A DNA stretch of 19,857 bases from Pseudomonadota bacterium (GCA_023388335.1 JAEWGL010000228.1:1-19857); one strand, 5' to 3'; shown: positions 8,043-15,238, counted from the stretch's first letter. The notes: generated by a model from the sequence alone, not told the origin. Numbers and translations: made by a program.

Positions 8043-8828
8043 TTAGAGCTGCTGGGTAACGAACGAGAGCATCTGGTCAGCGGTGGAGATGACCTTGGAG
8101 TTCATCTCGTAGGCACGCTGGGTGGTGATCATGTTGACCAGCTCTTCCACGGTGCTGACGTTGGAGTTTTCCAGGGTCTGCTGCAGGGTGGTGCCGAAGC
8201 CGTTCAAGCCTGGGGTGCCGATCTGCGGCGCGCCGCTGGCGGCGGTTTCCAGGAACAGGTTGCCGCCCATCGCCTGCAGGCCGGCCGGGTTGATGAAGTC
8301 GGCGGTCTGGATGTTGCCGATGACTTGCGCGGCCGGGTTGCCGGCGGTGGTGATCGACACGGTGCCGTCCTGGCCGACGGTGAAGGTCTGCGCCTCGGGC
8401 GGGACGATCACGGCAGGTTCCAGGGCGTGGCCGCTGGCGGTGACGATCTGGCCATCGGAGTTCAGGTGGAAGGTGCCGTCGCGGGTGTAGGAGACGGTGC
8501 CATCAGGCTGCAGGACCTGGAAGAAGCCACGGCCATTGATCGCCATGTCCAGGGGGTTCTCGGTGGTCTGCAGGCTACCGGTGCTGAAGTTCTTCTGGGT
8601 GCCGACGATGCGCACACCGGTACCGACCTGCAGGCCCGACGGCAGCTCGCTGTCTTGGGTCGATTGGGCACCGGGCTGGCGCTTGATCTGGTACAACAGG
8701 TCCTGGAACTCGGCACGGTCGCGCTTGAAACCGGTGGTCGAGGCGTTGGCCAGGTTGTTGGAAATGACCGTCAGGTTGGTGTCCTGGGCGGACAAGCCGG
8801 TTTTACTGACCCAAAGAGCCGGAAGCAT
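8043..8828 (-). CDS. flgG: Distal rod protein FlgG
   Basis: FlgG builds the distal rod that drives through the L and P rings. The 261-residue sequence starts MLPALWVSKTGLSAQDTNLT and carries the rod/hook motif VISNNLANASTTGFKRDRAEF, the middle ENPLDMAINGRGFFQVLQPD, and the C-terminal NSNVSTVEELVNMITTQRAYEMNSKVIST. The length and ends are those of standard FlgG. The ATG has GAGGAGA upstream. It follows flgF by 46 bases and precedes flgH by 57, in the flgFGHIJKL operon. Confidence 0.97.
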   Translation of the reverse strand: MLPALWVSKTGLSAQDTNLTVISNNLANASTTGFKRDRAEFQDLLYQIKRQPGAQSTQDSELPSGLQVGTGVRIVGTQKNFSTGSLQTTENPLDMAINGRGFFQVLQPDGTVSYTRDGTFHLNSDGQIVTASGHALEPAVIVPPEAQTFTVGQDGTVSITTAGNPAAQVIGNIQTADFINPAGLQAMGGNLFLETAASGAPQIGTPGLNGFGTTLQQTLENSNVSTVEELVNMITTQRAYEMNSKVISTADQMLSFVTQQL

Positions 8829-8874
8829 AGTGTTCTCCTCGTGCGCCTGTTTTACGGCACCCGTTCAAATGTGA

Positions 8875-9615
8875 TTAGCCGATTTGCAAAACCCGAGCCA
8901 TGGCTTCATCGCCTTCCTTGGCCGTGTTCATCATCTTGACGTGCAGCTCGAACTGCCGGGCCAGCGCCAGCACCGAGGTCATCTCCTCCACGGCGTTGAC
9001 GTTGCTCGCCTCGAGGAAGCCCGAGACCACCTTGACGTTGACATCGGCCTGCGCAGGCTGGCCGCTCTTGGTGTGGAGCATGCCGTCCTGGCCCTTGGTC
9101 AGGTTGGCAAGGTCTGGCTTGACCAGCTTGATGCGGTCGACCTCGGCCATCACCCGCGGGTCTTCACCCATGGCGCGAATGCTGATGGTGCCGTCCTCGC
9201 CGATTTCGACCTTCTGCTCTGGCGGCACGGCGATCGGGCCGCCGTTGCCGAGCACCGGCATGCCATTGCCGGCGCGCAGCACGCCGAGGGCGTCAATGTT
9301 CAGGCTGCCGGTGCGCACGTAGGCTTCGCTGCCATCCGGTGCCTGCACGGCGATGAAGCCATTGCCGCTGACGGCCACGTCCAGGTCACGACCGGTTTCC
9401 TGCAGCGCGCCTGGGGTGAAGTCGGTGGCCGGGCGCTCGGTCAAGGCATAGGCCCGCGCCGGAAAGCTGTCGCCGAACACCGGCATCGAACGCGCCTGCT
9501 CCAGGTCGCGCTGGAAACCATTGGTGGAAATGTTCGCCAGGTTGTTGGCATGGGCCCGCTGGGCCAACGCGTTCTGGCTGGCGCCGGTCATCGCCACGTA
9601 AAGCATCTTGTCCAC
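8875..9615 (-). CDS. flgF: Proximal rod protein FlgF
   Basis: FlgF is a rod subunit between FlgC and FlgG. The protein starts (M)DKMLYVAMTGASQNALAQRA with the motif NNLANISTNGFQRDLEQ, contains RDLDVAVSGNGFIAVQ, and ends with the FLEASNVNAVEEMTSVLALARQF helix. It has 246 residues, the usual length. The start is GTG at 9615, supported by AAGGAG seven bases upstream; no better ATG lies nearby. A sigma-54 promoter at 9667-9683 would start transcription about 41 bases upstream, making flgF the first gene of the flgFGHIJKL operon. Confidence 0.96.
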   Translation of the reverse strand: MDKMLYVAMTGASQNALAQRAHANNLANISTNGFQRDLEQARSMPVFGDSFPARAYALTERPATDFTPGALQETGRDLDVAVSGNGFIAVQAPDGSEAYVRTGSLNIDALGVLRAGNGMPVLGNGGPIAVPPEQKVEIGEDGTISIRAMGEDPRVMAEVDRIKLVKPDLANLTKGQDGMLHTKSGQPAQADVNVKVVSGFLEASNVNAVEEMTSVLALARQFELHVKMMNTAKEGDEAMARVLQIG

Positions 9616-9666
9616 AGAGTCTCCTTCGCGCGTTCACAGGTTGCGCTGTCGCATTAAGGCAGGCTA

Positions 9667-9683
9667 AGCAATTATCGAACCAA
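9667..9683 (-). promoter_or_regulatory. Sigma-54 promoter of the flgF operon
   Basis: On the minus strand the sequence reads TTGGTTCGATAATTGCT, with GG and GC exactly 10 bases apart as sigma-54 (RpoN) requires; the -24 box is TTGGTTC rather than TTGGCAC. Transcription should begin near 9656, giving a 41-base leader before the flgF GTG. In Pseudomonas this operon is RpoN-dependent with FleQ or FleR as activator; the activator sites were not identified here. Confidence 0.8.
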
Positions 9684-9777
9684 CTCGCTCGCGCCCGTCA
9701 TTGCGGGGCTGCAGCGCATTGAAGGGGGCTATACCGTCAGATTTTCGGCAAAAGATTGCCAGCCACCGGCAAACCGC

Positions 9778-9972
9778 TCAGGGAGCGCGGCATCCGGCGT
9801 TGTTGTAAGGCCCTGCGTGCAATACCCATCCCTCCCCGGGCTTGGTCTGCGCGCACAGGTAACGTCCGGTCAGCTTGCTTTGCCACTGGTAAAAAGGCGC
9901 GGGCGCCGCGTGTAACGGGACGTTGATCATCAGCAGCGCGATCAGCGTCGTCGAAAAGATCAGTCTATTCAC
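9778..9972 (-). CDS. Small secreted protein of unknown function
   Basis: This encodes 64 residues. Residues 1-22 form a signal peptide (MNRLIFSTTLIALLMINVPL then HAA), with cleavage likely near residue 22 or 23. The mature part is about 41 residues, FYQWQSKLTGRYLCAQTKPG onward, ending NNAGCRAP, with Cys40 and Cys61 free to form one disulphide; it is rich in Trp, Tyr and Gly. The start chosen is GTG at 9972 because AAGGGGG lies five bases upstream; an ATG seven codons earlier has no such site. I recall similar short exported proteins in pseudomonads but no known function. It stands alone between the flgBCDE and flgFGHIJKL units, on the same strand, with its own spacer, so it is probably not a flagellar part. 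A secreted or periplasmic location is inferred from the signal. Confidence 0.7.
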   Translation of the reverse strand: MNRLIFSTTLIALLMINVPLHAAPAPFYQWQSKLTGRYLCAQTKPGEGWVLHAGPYNNAGCRAP

Positions 9973-10003
9973 CAGTACCCCCTTGCCATCCAAACGAACA
10001 AAC

Positions 10004-10022
10004 GCTAAATCATTGATTTAGC
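10004..10022. promoter_or_regulatory. 19-bp perfect palindrome upstream of the small secreted gene
   Basis: GCTAAATCATTGATTTAGC is a perfect 9+1+9 palindrome, AT-rich inside a GC-rich region, ending 31 bases upstream of the GTG at 9972. It could be an operator for a dimeric regulator overlapping the promoter of the small gene, or a hairpin in its leader. It does not match the FleQ consensus I know. Confidence 0.45.
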
Positions 10023-10024
10023 TG

Positions 10025-10086
10025 AACCTGTGAGAGCGCGCCGTGTGCCGAGACGCCGCACCGCGCGATCGGGCGCGTAGCGGCCG
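10025..10086 (-). repeat. REP element, inverted copy 2 with a 15-bp insertion
   Basis: Read on the minus strand from 10086 it follows copy 1 (1-47): CGGCCGCT, CGCGCCCGATCGCG, then 15 extra bases, then GCACA, GGCGCGCTC and CACAGGTT, with only three single-base differences outside the insertion. Together with copy 3 (10137-10171) in the opposite orientation it makes an inverted REP pair about 50 bases apart. It lies upstream of the small secreted gene and downstream of flgE. Confidence 0.75.
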
Positions 10087-10136
10087 TAGAATCAGCCACC
10101 CCCAATTTTTCTGACACACCGCGATTGCAGGTTTTG

Positions 10137-10190
10137 CGGCCGCTGCGCAGCCGATCGCGGCACAAGGCGCGATGGGCCGCAAAGCGGCCC
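10137..10190 (+). repeat. REP element, copy 3, with attached hairpin
   Basis: Bases 10137-10171 match copy 1 in 33 of 35 positions; after that the two differ. Copy 3 runs directly into GGGCCGC-AAA-GCGGCCC (10174-10190), a perfect 7-bp hairpin with a 3-base loop. Such hairpins after flgE may protect the 3' end of the flgBCDE mRNA or help end it; there is no U-run on the minus strand, so a simple intrinsic terminator is not evident. Confidence 0.7.
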
Positions 10191-10225
10191 AAAACCAACA
10201 GCGCGTTCTTGAGTGAACCGCATTG

Positions 10226-10243
10226 CCGGCCTGCCGGGGCCGG
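10226..10243 (-). terminator. Weak hairpin just after flgE
   Basis: CCGGCC-TGCCGG-GGCCGG gives a 6-bp stem with a 6-base loop, beginning 16 bases after the flgE stop codon on the minus strand. No T-run follows, so it is at best a partial or Rho-assisted terminator, or a block to 3' exonucleases. Confidence 0.35.
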
Positions 10244-10258
10244 TGACCTGCACAACCC

Positions 10259-11578
10259 TTACGCCATCTGGATGATGGTCTGCATGAGGGTGCTTTCGGT
10301 GGAGATCGTCTTGGCGTTCGCCTGGTAGTTGCTTTGCGCCTTGATCAGGTTGACCAACTCGCCGGTCAAGTCAACGTTGGAGTCCTCCAATGCGCCGCCA
10401 GCGATCTTGCCCAGCGTCCCAGTGTCGGGCCTGCCATCCACCGCCACACCGGATGAGTAGGACTCCTGCCAGTTGGTGCCGCCAAGCGGCGTGAGACCCT
10501 GCACGTTGGCAAAGTTGACGATCGCCACCTGGCCAATCACCTTGTTCTGGCCGTTGGTGAAGTTGGCGAACAGGTTGCCGCCTTGGTCGACCGACAGGCC
10601 AGTGAGCTCCCCTGTGGCATAACCATCCTGACTCTTCGCGGTGGTGGCCGAGGCTGCGTTGTACTGGGTGGCACCCAGCATATCCAGGCTCACCCCGCCT
10701 GCATTGGCAGTCGCGCCATTGCTGCCCCAGGTGCCCGCCGCACTCTTTTCGGCAGGCACCCAGCCCTCGAGCCTGAACGACTTGTCTGCCCCGATCGACA
10801 AGCCACCGGGGACCGGCCCCGCCGTCATGCCGGCGGCATCCAGAACGCCATCGGACTGGAAGGGAAGCTGGTTGACCAGCGGCGCAGTCGAAGTCGGGTC
10901 GCTCGGGTTACGCCCATCGATGGTGGTGTACATCGACCAGGAGTTGCTACCGGTGTCCTTGACGAAATACTGGTTCAACTGATGCGCATTGCCTTGGCTG
11001 TCAAAAACATCCGTATTGAACGTGTAGTTGTAGGTGTTCACATTGGAGGGATCGAACGGCGTCACGCTGGGTGCGGTGGCGGTCGAGTTGAGGTTGACGG
11101 TTTCAGAGATCCGCGAGGTCGGATTGGGCGTCAGGTTCGACGTATCGATCTTCAGGTTCGTCAGCCCGCCCTGAATGATATTGCCCTGGGTATCAGCCGC
11201 GTAGCCTTGCAGGTTGGCGCCGGAGGAATTGACCACATTGCCTTCCTTGTCGCTGTAGAAAGCACCCGCGCGGGTGTAGATCTTCGAGCCATTGTCATTC
11301 ATGGCAAAAAAGCCGTTGCCATCGATGGCCAGGTCCAGGCTCTGGCCCGTGCTGTTGATATTGCCGGAAGTAAACAATTGCGACACCGCAGCGGTGGTCA
11401 CGCCACTGCCAGCGCTGGTGCGACCGCTGGCCCCGCGAATGGAGGCCGCATACTGATCGGCAAACTCCGCCCGTGACGCCTTGAAGCCGGTCGTGGCTAC
11501 GTTGGCGATGTTGTTACCGGTGACGCTCAGGGCCTTGTTGGCTGCATAAAGCCCGCTCAGGCCAATATTGAAAGACAT
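10259..11578 (-). CDS. flgE: Flagellar hook protein FlgE
   Basis: FlgE polymerises under the FlgD cap to form the curved hook, the universal joint outside the cell. The 439-residue sequence begins MSFNIGLSGLYAANKALSVT with the motif GNNIANVATTGFKASRAEF, contains GQSLDLAIDGNGFFAMNDNG, and ends SNVDLTGELVNLIKAQSNYQ plus the NAKTISTESTLMQTIIQMA helix. The outer domains (about 140-350) are Ser/Thr/Asn-rich and variable, as usual. It is somewhat longer than Salmonella FlgE (403). The ATG has CAGGAG upstream. It follows flgD by 29 bases and is the last gene of flgBCDE. Confidence 0.97.
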   Translation of the reverse strand: MSFNIGLSGLYAANKALSVTGNNIANVATTGFKASRAEFADQYAASIRGASGRTSAGSGVTTAAVSQLFTSGNINSTGQSLDLAIDGNGFFAMNDNGSKIYTRAGAFYSDKEGNVVNSSGANLQGYAADTQGNIIQGGLTNLKIDTSNLTPNPTSRISETVNLNSTATAPSVTPFDPSNVNTYNYTFNTDVFDSQGNAHQLNQYFVKDTGSNSWSMYTTIDGRNPSDPTSTAPLVNQLPFQSDGVLDAAGMTAGPVPGGLSIGADKSFRLEGWVPAEKSAAGTWGSNGATANAGGVSLDMLGATQYNAASATTAKSQDGYATGELTGLSVDQGGNLFANFTNGQNKVIGQVAIVNFANVQGLTPLGGTNWQESYSSGVAVDGRPDTGTLGKIAGGALEDSNVDLTGELVNLIKAQSNYQANAKTISTESTLMQTIIQMA

Positions 11579-11607
11579 TTGCTCACTCCTGCCGCTCGAA
11601 TCGGCCC

Positions 11608-12309
11608 TTAGATTCCAATCGTTTGTACTTTCGACAATGCCACGCTACCCAGGCCTGCCAGATTCAACATCATTTCCGAACCGTTGCCGCCCATGGTCAC
11701 GCTACTCACCATCGCTGGCAGGTTGGTAGCCATCGCGGTCTGCGCGCCGTCGACTTCGCCCGTGGCCTTGAAGGTGTAGACCCCAGCAGGCGCCAGCTCA
11801 CCGTCGCTGTCCTTGCCGTCCCAGGCGAAATCGACCCTGCCGCCCGACTTGCTGCCCAGATCGATGCTGCGCACCAGTTCGCCTTCAGCGTCATAGATGC
11901 CGACCTTGACCGCCGAGCTGGAAGCAGTGAGGTTGATCGACCCCTTCATCTCCTTGCTGGTGTCCACCTCGGTCGAGTCGGTTTGCACGATGACGTTGCG
12001 CCCGACCAAGGACGAGGCCTGCAACGCCTGTGAAGACTGGAAGCCGCTCAGGATGGAGGACACGGAGCTGTTGAGCGTCTGCATGCTCTCAAGGCTGCTG
12101 AACTGCGCCAGCTGTGCGACGAACTCACCGTTCTCCTGCGGATCGAGCGGGTTCTGGTTCTGCATCTGGGTCACCAGCAGCTGCAGGAACGCATCCTTGC
12201 CCAGCGCGCTGCCGGCGGTGCCGGTAGTGCTGCTGGTGGCGCTCTCGGGCTTTTGCAAAGACGTCAGTACCGCGTTGGCAGCGCCACTGGTCGAATCGAT
12301 AGTACTCAT
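11608..12309 (-). CDS. flgD: Hook cap / assembly protein FlgD
   Basis: FlgD forms the temporary cap that folds FlgE subunits into the hook, and is later replaced by FlgK. The hallmark LGKDAFLQLLVTQMQNQNPL then DPQENGEFVAQLAQFSSLES (residues about 35-75) is complete. The C-terminal half (about 100-225) is the FlgD Tudor/Ig-like part, including VRSIDLGSKSGGRVDFAWDG and LAPAGVYTFKA. The length of 233 is normal. The ATG at 12309 has AAGGAT upstream. flgC ends 13 bases upstream and flgE starts 29 bases downstream. Confidence 0.96.
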   Translation of the reverse strand: MSTIDSTSGAANAVLTSLQKPESATSSTTGTAGSALGKDAFLQLLVTQMQNQNPLDPQENGEFVAQLAQFSSLESMQTLNSSVSSILSGFQSSQALQASSLVGRNVIVQTDSTEVDTSKEMKGSINLTASSSAVKVGIYDAEGELVRSIDLGSKSGGRVDFAWDGKDSDGELAPAGVYTFKATGEVDGAQTAMATNLPAMVSSVTMGGNGSEMMLNLAGLGSVALSKVQTIGI

Positions 12310-12322
12310 GGCGATATCCTTA

Positions 12323-12766
12323 TCACTGACCCAGGGTCAGCACCTTCTGCATCATGGTCTTGGCGGTGTTCATCAGCTCGGCGTTGGTCTGGAACGAACG
12401 GTTGGCCGAGATCATGTCAGCCATCTCCTCGACCACGTTGACGTTCGGGTAGTAGACGTAGCCGTCCTTGTTCGCCGCCGGGTGGTTTGGCTCGTAGCGC
12501 GCCTCGAGGTTGCTCTGGTCCTCGACGATACCCATCACCTGCACGCCCTGCCCCGCCTCGCCCTGGTCCTGGAACAGGGACTGGCCGACACCGCTCTGGG
12601 CCTGCTGGAAGGTGGTGGCGAAGACCGGGTGGCGGGCGCGGTAGGTCTGGTCGATGCTCGAGGAGACGGTCTCGGCGTTGGCGATGTTCGAGGCGACGGT
12701 GTTGAGGCGGGTGCTCTGGGCACTCATGCCGCTACCGGCGATATTGAAGACACTGGCAAGGGACAT
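12323..12766 (-). CDS. flgC: Proximal rod protein FlgC
   Basis: FlgC is a proximal rod subunit. The 147-residue protein starts MSLASVFNIAGSGMSAQSTR, has the motif LNTVASNIANAETV, the middle GVQVMGIVEDQSNLEARYEP and the typical DGYVYYPNVNVVEEMADMIS plus ANRSFQTNAELMNTAKTMMQ. Length and ends fit the family. The stop codon of flgB lies three bases upstream of this ATG and GGAGAG, inside the flgB end, serves as the ribosome site, so translation is probably coupled. Confidence 0.96.
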   Translation of the reverse strand: MSLASVFNIAGSGMSAQSTRLNTVASNIANAETVSSSIDQTYRARHPVFATTFQQAQSGVGQSLFQDQGEAGQGVQVMGIVEDQSNLEARYEPNHPAANKDGYVYYPNVNVVEEMADMISANRSFQTNAELMNTAKTMMQKVLTLGQ

Positions 12767-12769
12767 GGA

Positions 12770-13177
12770 TCACTCTCCGCGCAGGGCCGACATCAGCCCT
12801 TTGAATTTACTGTTGAGCAGCGTGAAGCTGGCCTGGAAGCCGATGGCGTTTTCGGCGTAGTTCGACTGTTCGATCTGCGCGTCTACGGTGTTCTGGTCGA
12901 TCGACGGCTGCATCGGGGTGCGGTACTGCAAGGACTCGTCGCCCATGCTCAGGCCTTGGGCCTCGATGTGCCGGGTGTTGGTCCGCTCCAAGGCGAAATG
13001 ACCGCTCTGGCGCTTCTCGCTCTCGGCGGCCAACACCGAGGAGAAGTCCATGTCGCGCGCCTTGTAGTTGGGCGTGTCGGCGTTGGCGATGTTATTGGCC
13101 AGCACCTCGGCACGCTGGCCGCGGAAGCTCAGTGCCTTTTCATGGATGCCGAGCGCTTTGTCGAAGCTGATGCTCAT
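12770..13177 (-). CDS. flgB: Proximal rod protein FlgB
   Basis: FlgB is the rod subunit nearest the MS ring and export gate. The 135-residue protein starts MSISFDKALGIHEKALSFRG with the motif AEVLANNIANADTPNYKARD, contains RTPMQPSIDQNTVDAQIEQS and ends with the NYAENAIGFQASFTLLNSKF helix. The start at 13177 gives the normal family length; the frame stays open 65 codons further upstream, but that stretch contains the sigma-54 promoter and repeats and has no family match. First gene of flgBCDE, with a predicted 39-base leader. Confidence 0.96.
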   Translation of the reverse strand: MSISFDKALGIHEKALSFRGQRAEVLANNIANADTPNYKARDMDFSSVLAAESEKRQSGHFALERTNTRHIEAQGLSMGDESLQYRTPMQPSIDQNTVDAQIEQSNYAENAIGFQASFTLLNSKFKGLMSALRGE

Positions 13178-13226
13178 GTCAGGGAAACCTTCGAAGGTTG
13201 ACCGGAGTGTTCGTTGGCTAAGCTCT

Positions 13227-13243
13227 AGCAAGCCTTGTGCCAA
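13227..13243 (-). promoter_or_regulatory. Sigma-54 promoter of flgBCDE
   Basis: On the minus strand this reads TTGGCACAAGGCTTGCT, an essentially perfect -24/-12 box (TTGGCAC, five bases, TTGCT; GG and GC 10 apart). Transcription should begin near 13216, 39 bases before the flgB ATG. RpoN control of flgBCDE is established in Pseudomonas. Confidence 0.93.
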
Positions 13244-13300
13244 CAGATCAAACACCGGTCTTTCGAGGGTTCCAGCCCCTTGCCGCTCTCGCCACTGCCA

Positions 13301-13320
13301 GAAAAGCGGCAACGCTTTTC
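13301..13320. terminator. Hairpin upstream of the flgB promoter
   Basis: GAAAAGCG-GCAA-CGCTTTTC is a perfect 8-bp stem with a 4-base loop. It lies between the end of cheR and the flgB sigma-54 promoter. The stem itself ends in four T on either strand, so it may act as a second terminator insulating flgB from cheV-cheR transcription. Confidence 0.5.
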
Positions 13321-13356
13321 CGCCTGGCGTCAGCAAAGCGGCAAAACAGCAGCTGC

Positions 13357-13431
13357 AAGCCTCAAGCTTCAAGCTGCAAGAAAAAGCCGCTCTGCATGCG
13401 CCTTTAGCTTGTCGCTTGAAGCTTGAAGCTT
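13357..13431. repeat. Pseudomonas AAGCTTCAAGC inverted repeat, terminator of cheR
   Basis: Two 24-base arms (13357-13380 and 13408-13431) are reverse complements at 21 of 24 positions and are built from AAGCTTCAAGCT units. On the minus strand the first arm overlaps two bases of the cheR stop codon. Between the arms lies a nested stem (13383-13390 with 13398-13405) followed on the minus strand by TTTTT, which looks like an intrinsic terminator for cheR. I recognise this as a dispersed intergenic repeat type of Pseudomonas genomes. Confidence 0.75.
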
Positions 13432-14257
13432 ATTTGGCCTGGTAGATGATGCCTGGGCTGCACTGGACCATACGGTAGTGTTCCGGCAGGCCATTGAGGG
13501 CTTCGGAGGCGCCGAGGAAGAGGTAGCCGCCGGGCTTGAGGGTGCTGTGGATGCGCAGGAGGATGTCCTTCTTGACCTGGGCAGAGAAGTAGATGAGCAC
13601 GTTGCGGCAGAACACAATGTCGAACTTGCCCAGGCTGGCATAGCTGTCGAGCAGGTTGAAGGAGCGGAATTCGACGCGGTTGCGGATCGCGGGCTTGATC
13701 GCCCAACGGCCGGGAGCCTTGACGTCGAAGAAGCGCTGCAAGCGTTCCTGGGACAAGCCTCGGGCAATGGCCAGGCTGTCGTACTCGCCGGTCTTGCAGT
13801 TGGCCAGCATGGCACCGGACAGGTCGGTGGCGAGGATCTGCGCGCCCATCTTCAACTGGCCGAGGTGGCTGCGTTCGAATTCGTCGATGGCCATGGAAAT
13901 CGAATACGGCTCCTGCCCGGACGAACAGGCCGCCGACCAGATACGCAGACGCTGCCCGGGATTGGCCTTGATCTGCTCGGGCAGGACCTTGTGCTTGAGC
14001 ACCTCGAACGGATAGGTGTCGCGAAACCACAGGGTTTCGTTGGTGGTCATGGCATCGACCACCTGTTCGCGAAGGCCGCTGCGTGGCTGGGTCTGAATAC
14101 GCTGCACCAATTCGCTCAACGATTTGATGCTCTGGCGCTCCATCAGCTTGTTGAGACGGCTGGAGACCAGGTACTGCTTATTCTCGCCCAGCAGGATGCC
14201 ACAGGCTTTTTCCAGAAAGACCCGGAACTGTTCGAAATCCAAATTACCCGTAGACAA
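13430..14257 (-). CDS. cheR: Chemotaxis protein methyltransferase CheR
   Basis: CheR methylates glutamates of chemoreceptors using S-adenosylmethionine, setting adaptation. The 275-residue protein has the N-terminal helical domain (about 8-75, ending AMTTNETLWFRD) and the Rossmann methyltransferase domain with the SAM site IWSAACSSGQEPYSISMAI (107-124), ATDLSG (143-148), the FNLLDSY strand (200-206) and FCRNVLIYF (216-224). No C-terminal pentapeptide-binding or TPR extension is present. The start is TTG at 14257, giving MSTGNLDFEQFRVFLEKACG, the family N-terminus, with GAGAGG upstream. It follows cheV by 51 bases and is ended by a repeat-type terminator. Confidence 0.95.
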   Translation of the reverse strand: MSTGNLDFEQFRVFLEKACGILLGENKQYLVSSRLNKLMERQSIKSLSELVQRIQTQPRSGLREQVVDAMTTNETLWFRDTYPFEVLKHKVLPEQIKANPGQRLRIWSAACSSGQEPYSISMAIDEFERSHLGQLKMGAQILATDLSGAMLANCKTGEYDSLAIARGLSQERLQRFFDVKAPGRWAIKPAIRNRVEFRSFNLLDSYASLGKFDIVFCRNVLIYFSAQVKKDILLRIHSTLKPGGYLFLGASEALNGLPEHYRMVQCSPGIIYQAK

Positions 14258-14284
14258 AGCTGCCGCCTCTCAAATCGTCTGTAG

Positions 14285-14306
14285 CGCCAGGGTCAGACCC
14301 CTGGCG
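14285..14306 (-). other. Hairpin between cheV and cheR
   Basis: CGCCAGGG and CCCTGGCG form a perfect 8-bp stem with a 6-base loop starting two bases after the cheV stop codon. No U-run follows on the minus strand. It could lower readthrough into cheR, stabilise the cheV message, or be a degenerate terminator; it explains how the two genes might be expressed at different levels from one transcript. Confidence 0.5.
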
Positions 14307-14308
14307 GT

Positions 14309-15238
14309 TCAATGCGTCGCCTTGATGCGATCGACTACCCGCTGGGCCAGGTCATCCGGCTTGAACTTGGCCAGGAAGTCATCGGCGCCGACCTTCCTGA
14401 CCATGGCGTGGTTGAACACGCCCGACAGGGAAGTATGCAGGATGATATGCAGCTTTTGCATGCGCGGATCGTTGCGAATCTCCGCGGTCAGGGTATAGCC
14501 GTCCATTTCCGGCATTTCAATGTCGGAGATCATCATCAGGAATTCTTCCTCCGGACGCTTGCCCTCATCGACCAGCTTGCGCAGATAATCCAGGGCCTGG
14601 CGGCCATCGTTGAGCGCCACCACCTCGACGCCGACGGTCTGCAGACAACGGCTGACCTGCTTGCGCGCCACCGACGAATCGTCGACCGTCAACACCCGCA
14701 GCATCACGGCCTTGTCCTGGACCTCGGCATCGACCACACCTTCGGAGATCGCCTCCGACGTCGGCGCCACCTCGGCCAGCACCTTCTCCACGTCGATGAT
14801 TTCCACCAGCTTGTTGTCGATCCGGGTCACGGCCGTCAGGTAGTGATCGCGGCCGGTGCCCCTGGGCGGCGGATGGATCTCTTCCCAGTTCATGTTGACG
14901 ATGTGCTCGACCGAGTGCACCAGAAACCCCTGGGTCTTGGTGTTGTACTCCGTGATGATCACGAAGCTGTTGCGCGTCTCTTCCTGAAGACCGGGCAGAC
15001 CGGTTGCCATCGACAGGTCGAGGATGGGAATGGTCGCTCCCCGAATATTGGCGACACCGCGCACCACTGGATGGGACTTGGGCAACACTGTCAGGCTCGG
15101 GCACTGCAGCACCTCCCGTACCTTGAACACATTGATGCCATAAAGCTGCGCGCCATTGAGGCGGAACAACAGCAGCTCGAGGCGATTCTGCCCCACCAGT
15201 TGCGTGCGCTGGTTCACCGAATCCATAACACCAGCCAT
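14309..15238 (-). CDS. cheV: Chemotaxis coupling protein CheV (CheW-REC)
   Basis: CheV couples receptors to CheA and adjusts signalling through phosphorylation. The 309-residue protein has a CheW-like domain (about 10-160, LFRLNGAQLYGINVFKVREV, RGATIPILDLSMATG) and a receiver domain (about 180-305) with acidic Asp186/Asp187 in TVDDSS, phospho-acceptor Asp239 in ISDIEMPEMDG, Thr269 and Lys291, all intact. The start is the ATG at 15238, preceded by GAAGGAGT; a GTG five codons earlier overlaps that ribosome site and is rejected. It diverges from flgA across about 68 bases and is followed by cheR. Confidence 0.95.
   Translation of the reverse strand: MAGVMDSVNQRTQLVGQNRLELLLFRLNGAQLYGINVFKVREVLQCPSLTVLPKSHPVVRGVANIRGATIPILDLSMATGLPGLQEETRNSFVIITEYNTKTQGFLVHSVEHIVNMNWEEIHPPPRGTGRDHYLTAVTRIDNKLVEIIDVEKVLAEVAPTSEAISEGVVDAEVQDKAVMLRVLTVDDSSVARKQVSRCLQTVGVEVVALNDGRQALDYLRKLVDEGKRPEEEFLMMISDIEMPEMDGYTLTAEIRNDPRMQKLHIILHTSLSGVFNHAMVRKVGADDFLAKFKPDDLAQRVVDRIKATH

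Noticed and set aside
9739..9768. Hairpin TTGCC/GGCAA after the small secreted gene
   Set aside because: Only five base pairs with a short T-run; too weak to call a terminator.
13178..13372. 65-codon extension of flgB upstream
   Set aside because: It runs through the sigma-54 promoter, so it cannot be in the mRNA, and FlgB starts MSISFDKALG at normal length.
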